The notes: generated by a model from the sequence alone, not told the origin. A stretch of DNA of 64,000 nucleotides from Burkholderia oklahomensis C6786 (GCF_000959365.1 NZ_CP009555.1:1178001-1242000); one strand, 5' to 3'; positions 9,171-19,420 are shown, numbered from the stretch's first letter. A program made the numbers and translations.

Positions 9171-10139
9171 ATGGATACGTCCAGCATCAACGCCCAGAGC
9201 ATCTTCGACGACAACGCGGCCATGCTGAAGCTCAGCTGGCTGACGGGGCATGAAGGCTGGGAACGCGGGTTTTCCGCCGACACGGTCGCGAACGCGACGT
9301 CGAGCGCCGACCTCGTCGGCCACTTGAACCTGATCCACCCGAACCGGATCCAGGTGCTCGGCGAAGCCGAGATCGACTACTACCAGCGCCAGACCGACGA
9401 AGACCGCTCGCGCCACATGGCCGAGCTGATCGCACTCGAGCCGCCGTTCCTGGTGGTCGCGGGCGGTGCCGCCGCGCCGCCCGAGCTGGTCCTGCGCTGC
9501 ACGCGCTCGTCGACGCCGCTCTTCACGACGCCGATGTCCGCCGCCGCGGTGATCGACAGCCTGCGCCTCTACATGTCGCGGATCCTCGCGCCGCGCGCGA
9601 CGCTGCACGGCGTGTTCCTCGACATTCTCGGGATGGGCGTGCTGCTGACGGGCGATTCGGGCCTCGGCAAGAGCGAGCTCGGTCTCGAGCTGATCAGCCG
9701 CGGCCACGGGCTCGTCGCCGACGACGCGGTCGATTTCGTCCGACTTGGCCCCGATTTCGTCGAAGGGCGCTGCCCGCCGCTCCTGCAAAATCTGCTCGAA
9801 GTGCGCGGCCTCGGCCTCCTCGACATCAAGACGATCTTCGGCGAGACCGCGGTCCGCCGGAAGATGAAGCTGAAGCTGATCGTCCAGCTCGTGCGCCGGC
9901 CGGACGGCGAATTCCAGCGGCTGCCGCTCGAGAGTCAGACGGTCGACGTGCTGGGTCTGCCGATCAGCAAGGTCACGATCCAGGTCGCGGCGGGCCGCAA
10001 CCTCGCGGTGCTCGTCGAGGCGGCGGTGCGCAACACGATTCTGCAACTGCGCGGCATCGACACGCTGCGCGACTTCATGGACCGCCAGCGCCTCGCGATG
10101 CAGGACCCGGACAGCCAGTTCCCCGGCAAGCTCGTGTAA
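9171..10139 (+). CDS. hprK: HPr kinase/phosphorylase
   Basis: Bifunctional enzyme that phosphorylates or dephosphorylates a serine of HPr-type proteins. It has 322 residues. The N-terminal HprK domain is followed by the kinase domain with P-loop GDSGLGKSE (from about residue 161). The capping motif [10 protein letters not shown] and the HprK signature [16 protein letters not shown] follow. HprK is common in Gram-positives and also typical of beta-proteobacteria at this locus. The HPr partner of the nitrogen PTS is not in this window, but NagF at 47-49.6 kb carries an HPr domain. Confidence 0.95.
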
Positions 10140-10213
10140 CCCGCGCCGGCTCCCGCCGCCACGCTGGCGCAATGAGCCGGTGCTATGATGAAACGTCAGG
10201 ATTTTCTCTTCCC

Positions 10214-11107
10214 ATGCGCATTGTCCTCATCACCGGCATCTCCGGCTCCGGCAAGTCCGTCGCGCTGAACGCGCTCGAGGACGCAGGCTACTATTGCGTC
10301 GACAACCTGCCGCCCCATGTGCTGCCCGAGCTCGCCCGCTACCTCGCCGCCGAAGGCCAGAACCGGCTCGCCGTCGCGATCGACGCGCGCTCGAGCGCCT
10401 CGCTCGACGAAATGCCGGGCCTCATCCGCGCGCTGTCGCGCGAGCACGACGTGCGCGTGCTGTTCCTGAACGCGAGCACGCAGGCGCTGATCCAGCGCTT
10501 CTCCGAAACGCGCCGCCGCCATCCGCTGTCGGGCTCGCCGTCGCACGACGCGGACGTCGGCCTGCTCGTGTCGCTCGAAGAGGCGATCGAGCGCGAGCGC
10601 GACCTCGTCGCGCCGCTCGCCGAATTCGGCCATCAGATCGACACGAGCAACCTGCGCGCGAACGTGCTGCGCACGTGGGTCAAGCGCTTCATCGAGCAGA
10701 AGAACGACGATCTCGTGCTGATGTTCGAATCGTTCGGCTTCAAGCGCGGCGTGCCGCTCGACGCCGATTTCATGTTCGACGTGCGCGCGCTGCCGAACCC
10801 GTACTACGACAACGAGCTGCGCCCGCTCACCGGGCTCGACCAGCCGGTCGTCGCGTTTCTCGACGCGTTGCCCGTCGTCCATCAGATGCTGGACGACATC
10901 GAGTCGTTTCTCACCAAATGGCTGCCGCATTTCCGCGAAGACAATCGCAGCTACCTGACGGTCGCGATCGGCTGCACGGGCGGCCAGCATCGGTCGGTGT
11001 TTCTCGCGGAGACGCTCGCCGCGCGTCTTTCGCGGCAGGCCAACGTGATCGTGCGGCATCGTGACGCGCCCGTCGCCGTGGACGCGTCGTCGCGGCTGGT
11101 GACCTAG
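10214..11107 (+). CDS. rapZ: RNase adapter / nucleotide-binding protein RapZ (YvcJ family)
   Basis: RapZ family protein. In E. coli it binds the GlmZ/GlmY sRNAs and guides RNase E in amino-sugar control. The protein has 297 residues with an N-terminal P-loop GISGSGKS (residues 8-15) and the C-terminal RapZ domain ([18 protein letters not shown]). The ATG at 10214 gives the family N-terminus [11 protein letters not shown]; an upstream in-frame ATG adds 14 atypical residues. Whether the sRNA-adapter role holds in beta-proteobacteria is inference. Confidence 0.93.
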   Translation: MRIVLITGISGSGKSVALNALEDAGYYCVDNLPPHVLPELARYLAAEGQNRLAVAIDARSSASLDEMPGLIRALSREHDVRVLFLNASTQALIQRFSETRRRHPLSGSPSHDADVGLLVSLEEAIERERDLVAPLAEFGHQIDTSNLRANVLRTWVKRFIEQKNDDLVLMFESFGFKRGVPLDADFMFDVRALPNPYYDNELRPLTGLDQPVVAFLDALPVVHQMLDDIESFLTKWLPHFREDNRSYLTVAIGCTGGQHRSVFLAETLAARLSRQANVIVRHRDAPVAVDASSRLVT

Positions 11108-11133
11108 CGCCGCTCACTTTTACCGTCCTCGCC

Positions 11134-11766
11134 ATGTCCTCTCTGTCGACCACGCTCATCGATTTGCCGCTCTTTCCGCTGCATACGGTGTTGTTTCCGG
11201 GCGGACTGCTGCCTTTGAAAGTCTTCGAGGCGCGCTATCTGGACATGGCGCGCGCGTGCCTGCGCGACGACGCGCCGTTCGGCGTGTGCCTGCTGAAGAG
11301 CGGCCCCGAAGTCGCTCAGGAAGGCGAAGTATCGGTGCCCGAGACGATCGGCTGCATGGCGCGGATCGTCGAGTGCGACACCGGCGAATTCGGCATGCTG
11401 TTCCTGCGTACGATCGGCACGCAGCGCTTCGAGCTGCTGTCGCATCGGGTCGAGGCGAACGGCCTGCTCGTCGGCATCGCCGAGCCGATGCAGGACGACA
11501 TCCCGCTCGAAGGCGATGAAGCGCTCGCGCAATTCGGCGCGTGCGCGGAGGCGCTCGACCGGATCGTCGACGTGCTGCGCAAATCCGAAGCCGAGTTGCC
11601 GTTCGCGGAGCCGTTCCGCTTCGAAGACCCGACGTGGGTGTCGAACCGGCTCGCCGAAGTGCTGCCGCTCGATCTGCGCGCGCGGCAGAAGCTGATGGAG
11701 TTTCCCGATGTCGGCGCACGGATCGACGCGGTTCATCGGGAATTGAACCGTCACGGGTGGCTGTAG
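11134..11766 (+). CDS. LON N-terminal (substrate-binding) domain protein
   Basis: A 210-residue free-standing LON-substrate-binding domain (LPLFPLHTVLFPGGLLPLKVFEARYLDM in pieces), with no AAA+ or Ser-Lys protease part. Such proteins are widespread as peptidase S16 or YcaM-like entries; their role is unclear. It follows rapZ by 26 bases on the same strand and may be cotranscribed. The 283 bases after it, up to the convergent mutY, hold a GC hairpin (11804-11821) without a U-run. Confidence 0.85.
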   Translation: MSSLSTTLIDLPLFPLHTVLFPGGLLPLKVFEARYLDMARACLRDDAPFGVCLLKSGPEVAQEGEVSVPETIGCMARIVECDTGEFGMLFLRTIGTQRFELLSHRVEANGLLVGIAEPMQDDIPLEGDEALAQFGACAEALDRIVDVLRKSEAELPFAEPFRFEDPTWVSNRLAEVLPLDLRARQKLMEFPDVGARIDAVHRELNRHGWL

Positions 11767-12049
11767 GCGCGAGGCGTCGCGCGATCGCCTGGGCTTCGAG
11801 ACGGGGCGGCCGGAGCCGCCCGGCGCTTTCGGCGTGAGCCGCATGAGCCGCGCTCGGCCGGCTCCTTGATCGGCGACAGGCACGTTCGTACACGACGATC
11901 CGATCCATACCGCGCCGCGAGCATCGCTTCATGACGAGGGCTCGTCGGCCGCAATCCGCCGCCCTTTCGCCGCGCGCCTTCGATGCCGCACGCCGTCGCC
12001 GCACGACCCGCTGCGCGCGCATCATCCGGCCTTCGACCGATCATCCGGC

Positions 12050-13156
12050 CTACAGCAAAGACCCGCTCAACCCGTCGAGCAGCTTGCGCACGGGCGCCGG
12101 CACGCCGTATGCGTCGAGCTTGTCGAGCGCGACCCATGCGGACTCGTCGTCGGCGGCCTGCAGCACGCCGCCCGCCGCGCCGTCGAGCTCGGCGAGCCGC
12201 GGCTCGATCTCGAGCTTGAAGTGCGTGAACGTATGCGTGAGCGGCGCGAGCGGCACGAGCTCCGCGCCGCCGAACGCGCGCGCGCGCAGCGCGAGCGCGG
12301 CATCGCCGTCCGCTTCGGGCAGGCTCCACAAGCCGCCCCAGATGCCCGCGGGCGGACGCCGCAGCAACAGCACCGCATCGCCGTCGCGCAGCACGAGCAT
12401 CCATGTGCGGCGCGTCGGCACCGCCTTCTTCGGACGCGCGGCGGGCAGTTCGCGCTGCCGCCCGCTGCGCTCGGCCACGCAGTCGCCCGCGAACGGACAG
12501 CGCGCGCAATCGGGCTTGCCGCGCGCGCAGAGCGTCGCGCCGAGATCCATCAAGCCCTGCGTGTACGCGGTGACGTCGGCCTGCTCGGCCGCATCGGGCA
12601 GCAGCGCCTCGGCAAGCGCCCACATCTCGTTCTCGACACGCTTGTCGCCCGGAAAACCCTCGACGCCGAACACGCGCGCGAGCACCCGCTTCACGTTGCC
12701 GTCGAGGATCGTCGCGCGCGCGCCGAACGCGAACGACGCGATCGCCGCGGCCGTCGACCGGCCGATGCCCGGCAGCTCGGCGAGCGCTTCGGGCGACGCC
12801 GGGAACGCGCCGCCGTGCAGCTCGACGACCGCCTGCGCGCAGCGATGCAGATTGCGCGCACGCGAGTAGTAGCCGAGCCCGGCCCATAGCGCCATCACGT
12901 CGTCGATCGGCGCGGCCGCGAGCGCGGCGACGTCCGGATAGCGCTCGAGAAAGCGCATGTAATACGGCACGACGGTCGATACCTGCGTCTGCTGCAGCAT
13001 GATCTCCGACAGCCAGATCCGATACGGATCGCGGGTGTTCTGCCACGGCAGGTCGTGGCGGCCGTGCTTGCGCTGCCACGCGATCAGCGTCGGCGCGAAG
13101 GCGGTGTGAAGCGGCGTGACGACAGGCGGCGCGGGGGGGATGCGGGGCGGTTTCAA
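12050..13156 (-). CDS. mutY: A/G-specific adenine DNA glycosylase
   Basis: Removes adenine mispaired with 8-oxoguanine. It has 368 residues. The HhH-GPD domain carries the catalytic Glu (SEIMLQQTQV) and Asp (ATILDGNVKRV), with the hairpin ELPGIGRSTAAA. A [4Fe-4S] loop follows with spacing C-x6-C-x2-C-x5-C (CARGKPDCARCPFAGDC). The C-terminal NUDIX-like domain recognises 8-oxoG. No ATG is available at the N-terminus; a TTG at 13156, four bases after the mutM stop, gives MKPPRIPP and suggests translational coupling. Confidence 0.94.
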   Translation of the reverse strand: MKPPRIPPAPPVVTPLHTAFAPTLIAWQRKHGRHDLPWQNTRDPYRIWLSEIMLQQTQVSTVVPYYMRFLERYPDVAALAAAPIDDVMALWAGLGYYSRARNLHRCAQAVVELHGGAFPASPEALAELPGIGRSTAAAIASFAFGARATILDGNVKRVLARVFGVEGFPGDKRVENEMWALAEALLPDAAEQADVTAYTQGLMDLGATLCARGKPDCARCPFAGDCVAERSGRQRELPAARPKKAVPTRRTWMLVLRDGDAVLLLRRPPAGIWGGLWSLPEADGDAALALRARAFGGAELVPLAPLTHTFTHFKLEIEPRLAELDGAAGGVLQAADDESAWVALDKLDAYGVPAPVRKLLDGLSGSLL

Positions 13157-13160
13157 GATT

Positions 13161-13991
13161 TCAACGTTGGCAATTCGGACAAAAATAGGTGGACCGCTGG
13201 CCCTGGACGATCTGGCGGATCGGCGTGCCGCAGACCCGGCACGGCTCGCCCGCGCGATCGTAGACGGAGCAGTCGAGCTGGAAGTAGCCGCTCTCGCCGT
13301 TGCTGCCGACGAAGTCGCGCAACGTGCTGCCGCCGCGCTCGATCGCGTCGGCGAGCGTCGCGCGCACGGCTTCGGCGAGGCGCTCGCAGCGCGGCAGCGA
13401 CACGCGCCCCGCCGCGGTGGTCGGCCGGATGCCGGCGCGAAAGAGGCTCTCGGACGCGTAGATGTTGCCCACGCCGACGACGATGTCGCCCGAGAGCAGC
13501 GCCTGCTTGACCGACACCGTGCGTCCGCGCGTGCGCTTGAAGAGGAGCGCGCCCGTGAACGCCGGCGAGAACGGCTCGACGCCGAGGCTCGCGAGAAGCG
13601 GATGCGCCTGCACGTCGCCCGCGTCGCGCGGATGCCAGAGCACCGCGCCGAAGCGGCGCGGATCGCGAAAGCGCAGCACGAACTCGTCGAAGATCCAGTC
13701 GACATGATCGTGCTTCGCGGGCGCGGGCGGCGGCGCGTCGTTCGGCAGCACGCGCAGCGTGCCCGTCATCCCGAGATGGACGATGAACCATCCGGCATCG
13801 ACTTCGAACAGCAGGTACTTGCCGCGCCGCTCGACGTTCAGCACCTCGCGCGCCCTCAGCAATTCGGCGAAGCCGGCGGGCACGGGCCAGCGCAGCATCG
13901 CGGTGCGCACGTCGACGCGCTTCACGCGCCGCCCGGCGACGAACGGCTCGATGCCGCGGCGCGTAACCTCGACTTCCGGCAACTCTGGCAT
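13161..13991 (-). CDS. mutM: Formamidopyrimidine-DNA glycosylase
   Basis: Excises 8-oxoguanine and formamidopyrimidines, working with the adjacent mutY in the GO repair system. It has 276 residues. The catalytic N-terminus PELPEVE is exposed after Met removal, a conserved Lys lies in RRGKYLL, and the C-terminal zinc finger has spacing C-x2-C-x16-C-x2-C. All key residues are present. Transcribed with mutY on the minus strand, divergent from the TPR gene. Confidence 0.97.
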   Translation of the reverse strand: MPELPEVEVTRRGIEPFVAGRRVKRVDVRTAMLRWPVPAGFAELLRAREVLNVERRGKYLLFEVDAGWFIVHLGMTGTLRVLPNDAPPPAPAKHDHVDWIFDEFVLRFRDPRRFGAVLWHPRDAGDVQAHPLLASLGVEPFSPAFTGALLFKRTRGRTVSVKQALLSGDIVVGVGNIYASESLFRAGIRPTTAAGRVSLPRCERLAEAVRATLADAIERGGSTLRDFVGSNGESGYFQLDCSVYDRAGEPCRVCGTPIRQIVQGQRSTYFCPNCQR

Positions 13992-14033
13992 GTTTTACGG
14001 GTCTCTAATCTGGCTAATGGCGATTGTGCGCGT

Positions 14034-14055
14034 ATTGTAGCGAGCGCGTTACAAT
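14034..14055. promoter_or_regulatory. Divergent -10 elements between mutM and the TPR gene
   Basis: ATTGTA at 14034-14039 reads TACAAT on the minus strand, toward mutM. TACAAT at 14050-14055 points toward the TPR gene. Both sit 30-45 bases from their start codons. No convincing -35 elements were found. Confidence 0.45.
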
Positions 14056-14080
14056 CGGCTGAAACATCGAACGGATTTCC

Positions 14081-15901
14081 ATGACTTTGTCCTCGAAGCT
14101 GTCCCAGAAGCGCCCAGCCGCGACGCGCGGCCCGCGCGCCGTTCCGGTGCGCCGCGCGATCGGCGCCGCGCTCGTCGCGGCGTGGGCGTTCGCCGCGTTC
14201 CCCGCTCACGCGCAAGACGATGCGGGCGACGACGCCCCTCAGGCCACGTTCGCGCCGGCGCTGCCGGAAGAGCAGAAGGATCTGCCGAACGTCGCGCTGA
14301 CGAGCCAGATCGTCTATCAGGTGCTCGCGGCCGAAGTCGCGCTGCAACGCAATCTCCCCGCCCCCGCCTACCAGACCTATCTCGCGCTCGCGCGCGACAC
14401 CCGCGATCCGCGGATGGCTCAGCGGGCAACCGAGATCGCGCTCGCCGCACAGAGTCCGGCCGATGCGCTGACCGCCGCGAATCTGTGGCGCGAGTACTCG
14501 CCGAGCTCGCCCCGCGCCGCGCAGGTCGACGCCGCGCTCCTCGTGCTCGGCGGCAAGCCGGCCGACGCGCAGCCGATGCTCGCGCAGGAGCTCGCGCGCG
14601 CAACGGGCGAGAACCGCGGCGAAGCGATCATCGCGCTGCAGGCGCTGCTCTCGCGCGGCCCGAACCGCGTCGGCGGCCTGACCGTGCTTCAGGATCTGCT
14701 GAAGAACGACATGAACCGGCCGGAAGCGCGGCTCGCGATCGCGCGCCAGCAACTCGCGACCGACGACAAGGGCGGCGCGACGCAGTCGCTGAAGGAAGCG
14801 CTGCGGCTTAAGCCCGACTACCTGCCGGCCGCGCTGATGCTGTCGCAGATGGGGCCGAACGAGCGCGCGGCCGGGGTGGTGTCGTTCGAGAAGTTCGTCC
14901 AGCAGAATCCGAAGTCGCGCGACGGGCGCCTCGCGCTCGCGCAGCTCTATCTCGCCGACGACCGTCTCGATGACGCGCAGAAGCAGTTCGAGGCGATGCG
15001 CCGGAACGATTCGAGCGACCCGACGCCGCTGATGGCGCTCGCGCTCATCAAGATCCAGCAGAAGCACCTCGACGACGCGAGCACGTACCTGAAGCAGTAC
15101 GTGAAGGTCGCGCAGAAGAAGCCGGGCGCGGACGTCGGCCAGGCCTACGTTTATCTCGCGCAGATCGCCCTCGACCAGAACAACGACGCACTCGCCGCGC
15201 AATGGCTCGACAAGGTCGACGAATCGAGCCAGCAATACGTGCCCGCGCAGGTCACGCGCGCGCAACTGCTGCAGAAGCAGGGCAAGGCCGAGGAAGCGCG
15301 CAAGCTGCTCGCGAACCTGCAGGTGTCCGACCCGCGCGACGCCGCGGTGATCGCGCGCACCGACGCGTCGATCCTCTTCACGTCGAAGCGCTACAAGGAA
15401 GCCGCGGACCGGCTCGCGCAGGCGGTCGAGGATTTCCCGGACGATCCCGACCTGCGCTACGACTACGCGATGGCGTGCGAGAAGATCGGCCAGTACACGA
15501 CGATGGAGCAACAGCTGCGCCTGCTGATGCGCGCGCAGCCGGACAATCCGCAGGCATACAACGCGCTCGGCTATTCGCTCGCCGATCGCAACCAGCGCCT
15601 GCAGGAAGCGGACAAGCTGATCGAGAAGGCCAGCTCGCTTGCGCCGAACGACGCGTTCATCATGGACAGCCTCGGCTGGGTCAAGTATCGCCTCGGCGAC
15701 ACGACGGGCGCCGCGAAGATCCTGAAGCGCGCGTACGACCTGCAGCCGAACGCGGAGATCGGCGCGCATCTCGGCGAGGTGCTGTGGAAGACCGGCGCGC
15801 AGGACGAAGCGCGCGCCACGTGGCGCGCCGCGCAGAAGCTCGAGCCCGACAACGACACGCTCGTGCAGACGCTCAAGCGCTTTCAGGTGAACGGACTTTG
15901 A
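14081..15901 (+). CDS. Exported tetratricopeptide-repeat protein
   Basis: A 606-residue protein. Its basic N-terminus and hydrophobic segment end in AHAQ (about residue 46), which reads as a Sec signal peptide without a lipobox Cys. The rest is a chain of TPR helices (for example QAYNALGYSLADRNQRLQEA, DSLGWVKYRLGDTTGAAKIL, GEVLWKTGAQDEARATW). The protein is therefore probably a periplasmic or envelope scaffold. Its position directly before lolB and ispE is conserved in Burkholderiales and suggests an outer-membrane assembly role, but no specific function is established here. The stop overlaps the lolB ATG (TGATG). Confidence 0.85.
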   Translation: MTLSSKLSQKRPAATRGPRAVPVRRAIGAALVAAWAFAAFPAHAQDDAGDDAPQATFAPALPEEQKDLPNVALTSQIVYQVLAAEVALQRNLPAPAYQTYLALARDTRDPRMAQRATEIALAAQSPADALTAANLWREYSPSSPRAAQVDAALLVLGGKPADAQPMLAQELARATGENRGEAIIALQALLSRGPNRVGGLTVLQDLLKNDMNRPEARLAIARQQLATDDKGGATQSLKEALRLKPDYLPAALMLSQMGPNERAAGVVSFEKFVQQNPKSRDGRLALAQLYLADDRLDDAQKQFEAMRRNDSSDPTPLMALALIKIQQKHLDDASTYLKQYVKVAQKKPGADVGQAYVYLAQIALDQNNDALAAQWLDKVDESSQQYVPAQVTRAQLLQKQGKAEEARKLLANLQVSDPRDAAVIARTDASILFTSKRYKEAADRLAQAVEDFPDDPDLRYDYAMACEKIGQYTTMEQQLRLLMRAQPDNPQAYNALGYSLADRNQRLQEADKLIEKASSLAPNDAFIMDSLGWVKYRLGDTTGAAKILKRAYDLQPNAEIGAHLGEVLWKTGAQDEARATWRAAQKLEPDNDTLVQTLKRFQVNGL

Positions 15902-16530
15902 TGACGATGCCGCGCTTCGCCCGGCCGCGCGCGCACGCCGCGCGCGGCTTCGCCCTCGCCGCGGCGGCCGCTGCCGCCGTCGCGCTCGCCGGCTGCGCGA
16001 CCCAGCCCAAGCGCGCGCCCGTCACCGCCCCGAACGCGCTGCAGACCGAGCAGAATCGCGCGTATACGGGCCGCTTCGCGGTCCAGTACCAGGATCGGCT
16101 CGGCAATCCGCGCAACGTCTACGGCAATTTCGATTGGCAGGAACAGGGCACGAACGTGTCGCTCGAGCTGCGCAGTCCGCTCGGCCAGACGCTCGCGATC
16201 GTGAAGTCTGCGCCGACCGGCGCGTCGCTCGAACTGCCGAACCGTCAGCCGCAGTACGCGCCCGACGTCGGCGAGCTGATGCAGCGGGCGCTCGGCTTCG
16301 CGCTGCCGCTCGACGGCCTGCGCTACTGGCTGCTGCCGACGCCCGCGCCCACGACGCCCGCGACGACGGTGCGCGATCCGCAGGACGGCACGCGGATCAA
16401 GGAGATCCGCCAGGACGGCTGGACCATCGATTACGTCGCGTACGCCGACGCGCCCGCCGCCGGCGTGAAGCGCGTGAACCTGGTGCGGCAGACGCCGCCG
16501 CTCGACATCAAGCTCGTGCTCGACCGCTGA
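15901..16530 (+). CDS. lolB: Outer-membrane lipoprotein LolB
   Basis: Accepts lipoproteins from LolA and inserts them in the outer membrane. It has 209 residues, with a lipoprotein signal peptide of Ala-rich core and lipobox LAGC (lipidated Cys about residue 32). The mature LolB domain includes [34 protein letters not shown] and [12 protein letters not shown], close to the family pattern. It overlaps the TPR gene by one base and precedes ispE by 31 bases. Confidence 0.93.
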   Translation: MTMPRFARPRAHAARGFALAAAAAAAVALAGCATQPKRAPVTAPNALQTEQNRAYTGRFAVQYQDRLGNPRNVYGNFDWQEQGTNVSLELRSPLGQTLAIVKSAPTGASLELPNRQPQYAPDVGELMQRALGFALPLDGLRYWLLPTPAPTTPATTVRDPQDGTRIKEIRQDGWTIDYVAYADAPAAGVKRVNLVRQTPPLDIKLVLDR

Positions 16531-16561
16531 GCGCGCGCCTTTGCCCGACATAGCATTTCGC

Positions 16562-17443
16562 ATGACCGATACGACCCGCTCGCTGCGCGACTGCCTCGCC
16601 CCGGCGAAACTGAACCTGTTCCTGCACATCACGGGCCGCCGCCCGGACGGCTATCACGCGCTGCAAAGCGTGTTCCAGCTGCTCGATTGGGGCGATACGC
16701 TGCACTTCACGCTGCGCGACGACGGCAAGGTGTCGCGCAAGACCGACGTGCCGGGCGTGCCGGAAGAAACCGATCTCGTCGTACGCGCGGCGTTGCTGCT
16801 GAAGGCGCACACGGGCGCGGAAGCCGGGGTCGACATCGAGATCGACAAGCGCCTGCCGATGGGCGCGGGCCTGGGCGGCGGCAGCTCGGACGCGGCGACG
16901 ACGCTGCTCGCGCTCAACCGCCTGTGGAAGCTCGACTTGCCGCGTGAAGAACTGCAATCGCTCGCTGTGAAGCTCGGCGCGGACGTGCCCTTCTTCGTGT
17001 TCGGAAAAAATGCGTTCGCGGAGGGTATCGGAGAAGCGCTGCAACAGGTAGAATTGCCGGCTCGTTGGTTCCTGGTTGTGACGCCACGGGTTCATGTTCC
17101 GACTGCAGCGATTTTCTCCGATAAATCGTTGACAAGAGATTCAAAACCCATCACAATTACGGACTTTCTTGCACAGCAAAGCTGCGACGCAGGATGGCCA
17201 GACAGCTTCGGCCGGAATGACATGCAGCAAGTTGTGACAAGCAAGTACGCGGAAGTTGCAAAGGTGGTCGATTGGTTTTATAATCTGACCCCCGCGCGAA
17301 TGACCGGCTCTGGAGCTAGCGTGTTTGCAGCGTTCACGAGCAAGGCTGATGCAGAAGCGGCGCAAGCCCAACTGCCGGCCGGCTGGGACAGCGCAGTTGC
17401 CGAGAGCTTGAGTGAGCATCCACTCTTCGCTTTCGCGTCATAA
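16562..17443 (+). CDS. ispE: 4-diphosphocytidyl-2-C-methyl-D-erythritol kinase
   Basis: GHMP kinase of the non-mevalonate isoprenoid pathway. It has 293 residues. The N-terminal [19 protein letters not shown] carries the substrate Lys, the ATP loop is [14 protein letters not shown], and the C-terminal motif is [12 protein letters not shown]. The ATG at 16562 gives the family N-terminus. From about base 17000 to the stop, composition falls to roughly half GC with many A/T-ending codons, unlike its first half. Two promoter-like sequences lie in this stretch, just before tRNA-Gln and prs. Confidence 0.95.
   Translation: MTDTTRSLRDCLAPAKLNLFLHITGRRPDGYHALQSVFQLLDWGDTLHFTLRDDGKVSRKTDVPGVPEETDLVVRAALLLKAHTGAEAGVDIEIDKRLPMGAGLGGGSSDAATTLLALNRLWKLDLPREELQSLAVKLGADVPFFVFGKNAFAEGIGEALQQVELPARWFLVVTPRVHVPTAAIFSDKSLTRDSKPITITDFLAQQSCDAGWPDSFGRNDMQQVVTSKYAEVAKVVDWFYNLTPARMTGSGASVFAAFTSKADAEAAQAQLPAGWDSAVAESLSEHPLFAFAS
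17129..17157 (+). promoter_or_regulatory. Internal sigma-70 promoter P1 within ispE
   Basis: Perfect -35 TTGACA (17129-17134), a 17-base spacer and -10 CACAAT (17152-17157, four of six). It sits inside ispE and would read into tRNA-Gln and prs. Confidence 0.55.
17256..17284 (+). promoter_or_regulatory. Internal sigma-70 promoter P2 within ispE
   Basis: -35 TTGCAA (17256-17261), a 17-base spacer and perfect -10 TATAAT (17279-17284). The predicted start is about 205 bases before the tRNA-Gln 5' end. Confidence 0.6.
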
Positions 17444-17496
17444 AGTTTTGCGCCATCGGATGGCCTACACTTCCGGTGGAACTCAGAGTTAAGTGT

Positions 17497-17573
17497 AGGG
17501 GAGTCGCCAAGTTGGTCAAGGCACCGGATTTTGATTCCGGCATGCGAGGGTTCGAGTCCTTCCTCCCCTGCCA
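17497..17573 (+). tRNA. tRNA-Gln (anticodon TTG)
   Basis: A 77-base cloverleaf. The acceptor stem AGGGGAG pairs with CTCCCCT, discriminator is G and CCA is encoded (17571-17573). The anticodon stem CCGGA/TCCGG encloses loop TTTTGAT with anticodon TTG. The T-arm contains GGTTCGAGTCC. It lies between ispE and prs on the same strand, 54 bases after ispE and 46 before prs, so it may be processed from a shared transcript. No integrase or attachment-site duplication was seen at its 3' end. Confidence 0.98.
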
Positions 17574-17619
17574 AAATTTCTTTCCCGCATTTCCCGCCTA
17601 AGCCTGAAGCAGGTGCACG

Positions 17620-18576
17620 ATGAGCAGCCATGACGGCCTGATGGTTTTTACTGGCAACGCCAATCCCGCGCTTGCTCAGGAAGTCGTCAAAATTCTTGGT
17701 ATCCCCCTCGGCAAAGCGATGGTCAGCCGTTTCTCCGACGGCGAGATCCAGGTCGAAATCCAAGAAAACGTGCGCGGCAAGGACGTCTTCGTCCTGCAAT
17801 CCACGTGCGCGCCGACGAACGATAACCTGATGGAACTGATGATCATGGTCGATGCGCTGAAGCGCGCATCCGCAGGCCGGATCACCGCAGCCATCCCCTA
17901 CTTCGGCTATGCGCGCCAGGACCGCCGCCCGCGTTCGGCGCGCGTCGCGATCTCCGCGAAGGTCGTCGCGAACATGCTGGAAATCGCCGGCGTCGAGCGG
18001 ATCATCACGATGGATCTGCACGCCGACCAGATTCAAGGCTTCTTCGACATTCCCGTCGACAACATCTACGCGACGCCGATCCTGCTGGGCGACCTGCGCA
18101 AGCAGAACTACCAGGATCTGCTCGTCGTGTCGCCGGACGTCGGCGGCGTCGTGCGCGCCCGCGCGCTCGCGAAGCAGCTGAACTGCGACCTCGCGATCAT
18201 CGACAAGCGTCGTCCGAAGGCGAACGTCGCCGAAGTGATGAACATCATCGGTGAAGTCGAAGGCCGCACCTGCGTGATCATGGACGACATGGTCGACACG
18301 GCGGGCACGCTCTGCAAGGCCGCGCAAGTGCTGAAGGAGCGCGGCGCGAAACAGGTGTTCGCGTACGCGACGCACCCGGTGCTGTCGGGCGGCGCGGGCG
18401 ATCGGATCGCCGCTTCGGCGCTCGACGAGCTCGTCGTCACCGACACGATTCCGCTGTCCGCCGAATCGCTCGCGTGCTCGAAGATCCGCTCGCTGTCGAG
18501 CGCGGGCCTGTTGGCCGAGACGTTCTCGCGGATCCGCCGCGGCGATTCGGTGATGTCGCTGTTCGCGGAATCCTGA
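17620..18576 (+). CDS. prs: Ribose-phosphate pyrophosphokinase (PRPP synthase)
   Basis: Makes PRPP from ribose-5-phosphate and ATP for nucleotide, His, Trp and NAD synthesis. It has 318 residues of class I type, with two phosphoribosyltransferase-like domains. The flexible ATP loop is [11 protein letters not shown], the metal-binding segment is [15 protein letters not shown], and the PRPP loop is [10 protein letters not shown]. The product also serves Apt at the left end of the window. Confidence 0.97.
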   Translation: MSSHDGLMVFTGNANPALAQEVVKILGIPLGKAMVSRFSDGEIQVEIQENVRGKDVFVLQSTCAPTNDNLMELMIMVDALKRASAGRITAAIPYFGYARQDRRPRSARVAISAKVVANMLEIAGVERIITMDLHADQIQGFFDIPVDNIYATPILLGDLRKQNYQDLLVVSPDVGGVVRARALAKQLNCDLAIIDKRRPKANVAEVMNIIGEVEGRTCVIMDDMVDTAGTLCKAAQVLKERGAKQVFAYATHPVLSGGAGDRIAASALDELVVTDTIPLSAESLACSKIRSLSSAGLLAETFSRIRRGDSVMSLFAES

Positions 18577-18603
18577 AGCGATCCGCTGCTGGAATTGTTT
18601 AGC

Positions 18604-18636
18604 GCAAAAAGCGAAGCGACAAGCTTCGCTTTTTGC
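18604..18636 (+). terminator. Long perfect hairpin between prs and rplY
   Basis: 14-bp perfect stem GCAAAAAGCGAAGC / GCTTCGCTTTTTGC with a five-base loop, 27 bases after the prs stop. The right arm contains TTTTT and then GC, so termination is likely. Symmetry allows it to work in either direction. Confidence 0.75.
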
Positions 18637-18741
18637 ACAATCGGCCGGGACCGACGAACCCCCGGCCATTCGATCGGGGGCCTCATGCAGTCGCGGGGCC
18701 CCGTTTTACTGCCTGGTCGCGGGCAGCAAATGGAGAAACAC

Positions 18742-19356
18742 ATGAAAGTCGTCGCTTTCGAGCGCCAACAGCAAGGTACGGGTGCGAGCCGCCGCCTGCG
18801 CAACGCCGGTAAGACCACGGGTATCGTGTACGGTGGTGAAGCAGCCCCGCAAATGATCGAGCTCGATCACAACGCCCTGTGGCACGCGCTGAAGAAGGAA
18901 GCCTTCCACTCGTCGATCCTCGATCTCGAAGTGGCCGGCCAGTCGCAACAGGTTCTGCTGCGCGACGTGCAATACCACCCGTTCAAGCAACTCGTGCTGC
19001 ACGTGGACTTCCAGCGCGTCGACGCGAAGAAGAAGCTGCATACGAAGGTGCCGCTGCACTTCCTGAACGCCGAAGTCAGCCCGGCCGTGAAGCTGTCGAG
19101 CGCGGTCGTGTCGCACGTCGCGACCGAAATCGAAGTCGAGTGCCTGCCGGCCGCTCTGCCGGAATTCCTCGAAGTCGATCTGTCGAAGATCGAAGCGGGC
19201 CAATCGCTGCATGCGAAGGACATCGCGCTGCCGAACGGCGTCGCGCTGGTCGCGCACGTCGACGCCGAAAACCCGGTGGTCGCTTCAGCGACGATCCCGG
19301 CCGGCGCCGTGTCGGAAGAAGCGGCTGCGGGCGAAGGCGAAACGCCGGCTGCCTAA
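18742..19356 (+). CDS. rplY: 50S ribosomal protein L25 with CTC domain
   Basis: 5S-rRNA-binding ribosomal protein of the longer L25/CTC (TL5) type, 204 residues. It has an N-terminal L25 domain ([26 protein letters not shown]) and a C-terminal beta-domain ([20 protein letters not shown]). It ends in an Ala/Glu-rich tail. The ATG at 18742 follows a TGGAGA ribosome site. It is adjacent to prs and pth, the usual proteobacterial order. Confidence 0.96.
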   Translation: MKVVAFERQQQGTGASRRLRNAGKTTGIVYGGEAAPQMIELDHNALWHALKKEAFHSSILDLEVAGQSQQVLLRDVQYHPFKQLVLHVDFQRVDAKKKLHTKVPLHFLNAEVSPAVKLSSAVVSHVATEIEVECLPAALPEFLEVDLSKIEAGQSLHAKDIALPNGVALVAHVDAENPVVASATIPAGAVSEEAAAGEGETPAA

Positions 19357-19391
19357 GCGCCCTTCGAACCGTTTCGCACGACGGTCGACGA

Positions 19392-19420
19392 CCCGCCGAG
19401 GCTTGCCCGGCGGGTTTTTT
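19392..19420 (+). terminator. Rho-independent terminator after rplY
   Basis: Stem CCCGCCG / CGGCGGG with a nine-base loop, followed by TTTTTT. Located 35 bases after the rplY stop and before pth. Confidence 0.85.

Noticed and set aside
11804..11821. Terminator between the LON-domain gene and mutY
   Set aside because: GGGCGGC/GCCGCCC hairpin has no T-run on either strand; not called as a terminator.
13922..15769. 615-codon open frame antisense to the TPR gene
   Set aside because: Arg/Leu/Val-rich shadow without motifs. The plus-strand TPR repeats and signal peptide are convincing.
17497..17620. Integration site at tRNA-Gln
   Set aside because: No integrase gene, duplicated tRNA 3' end or foreign-looking insert follows; prs comes directly after.
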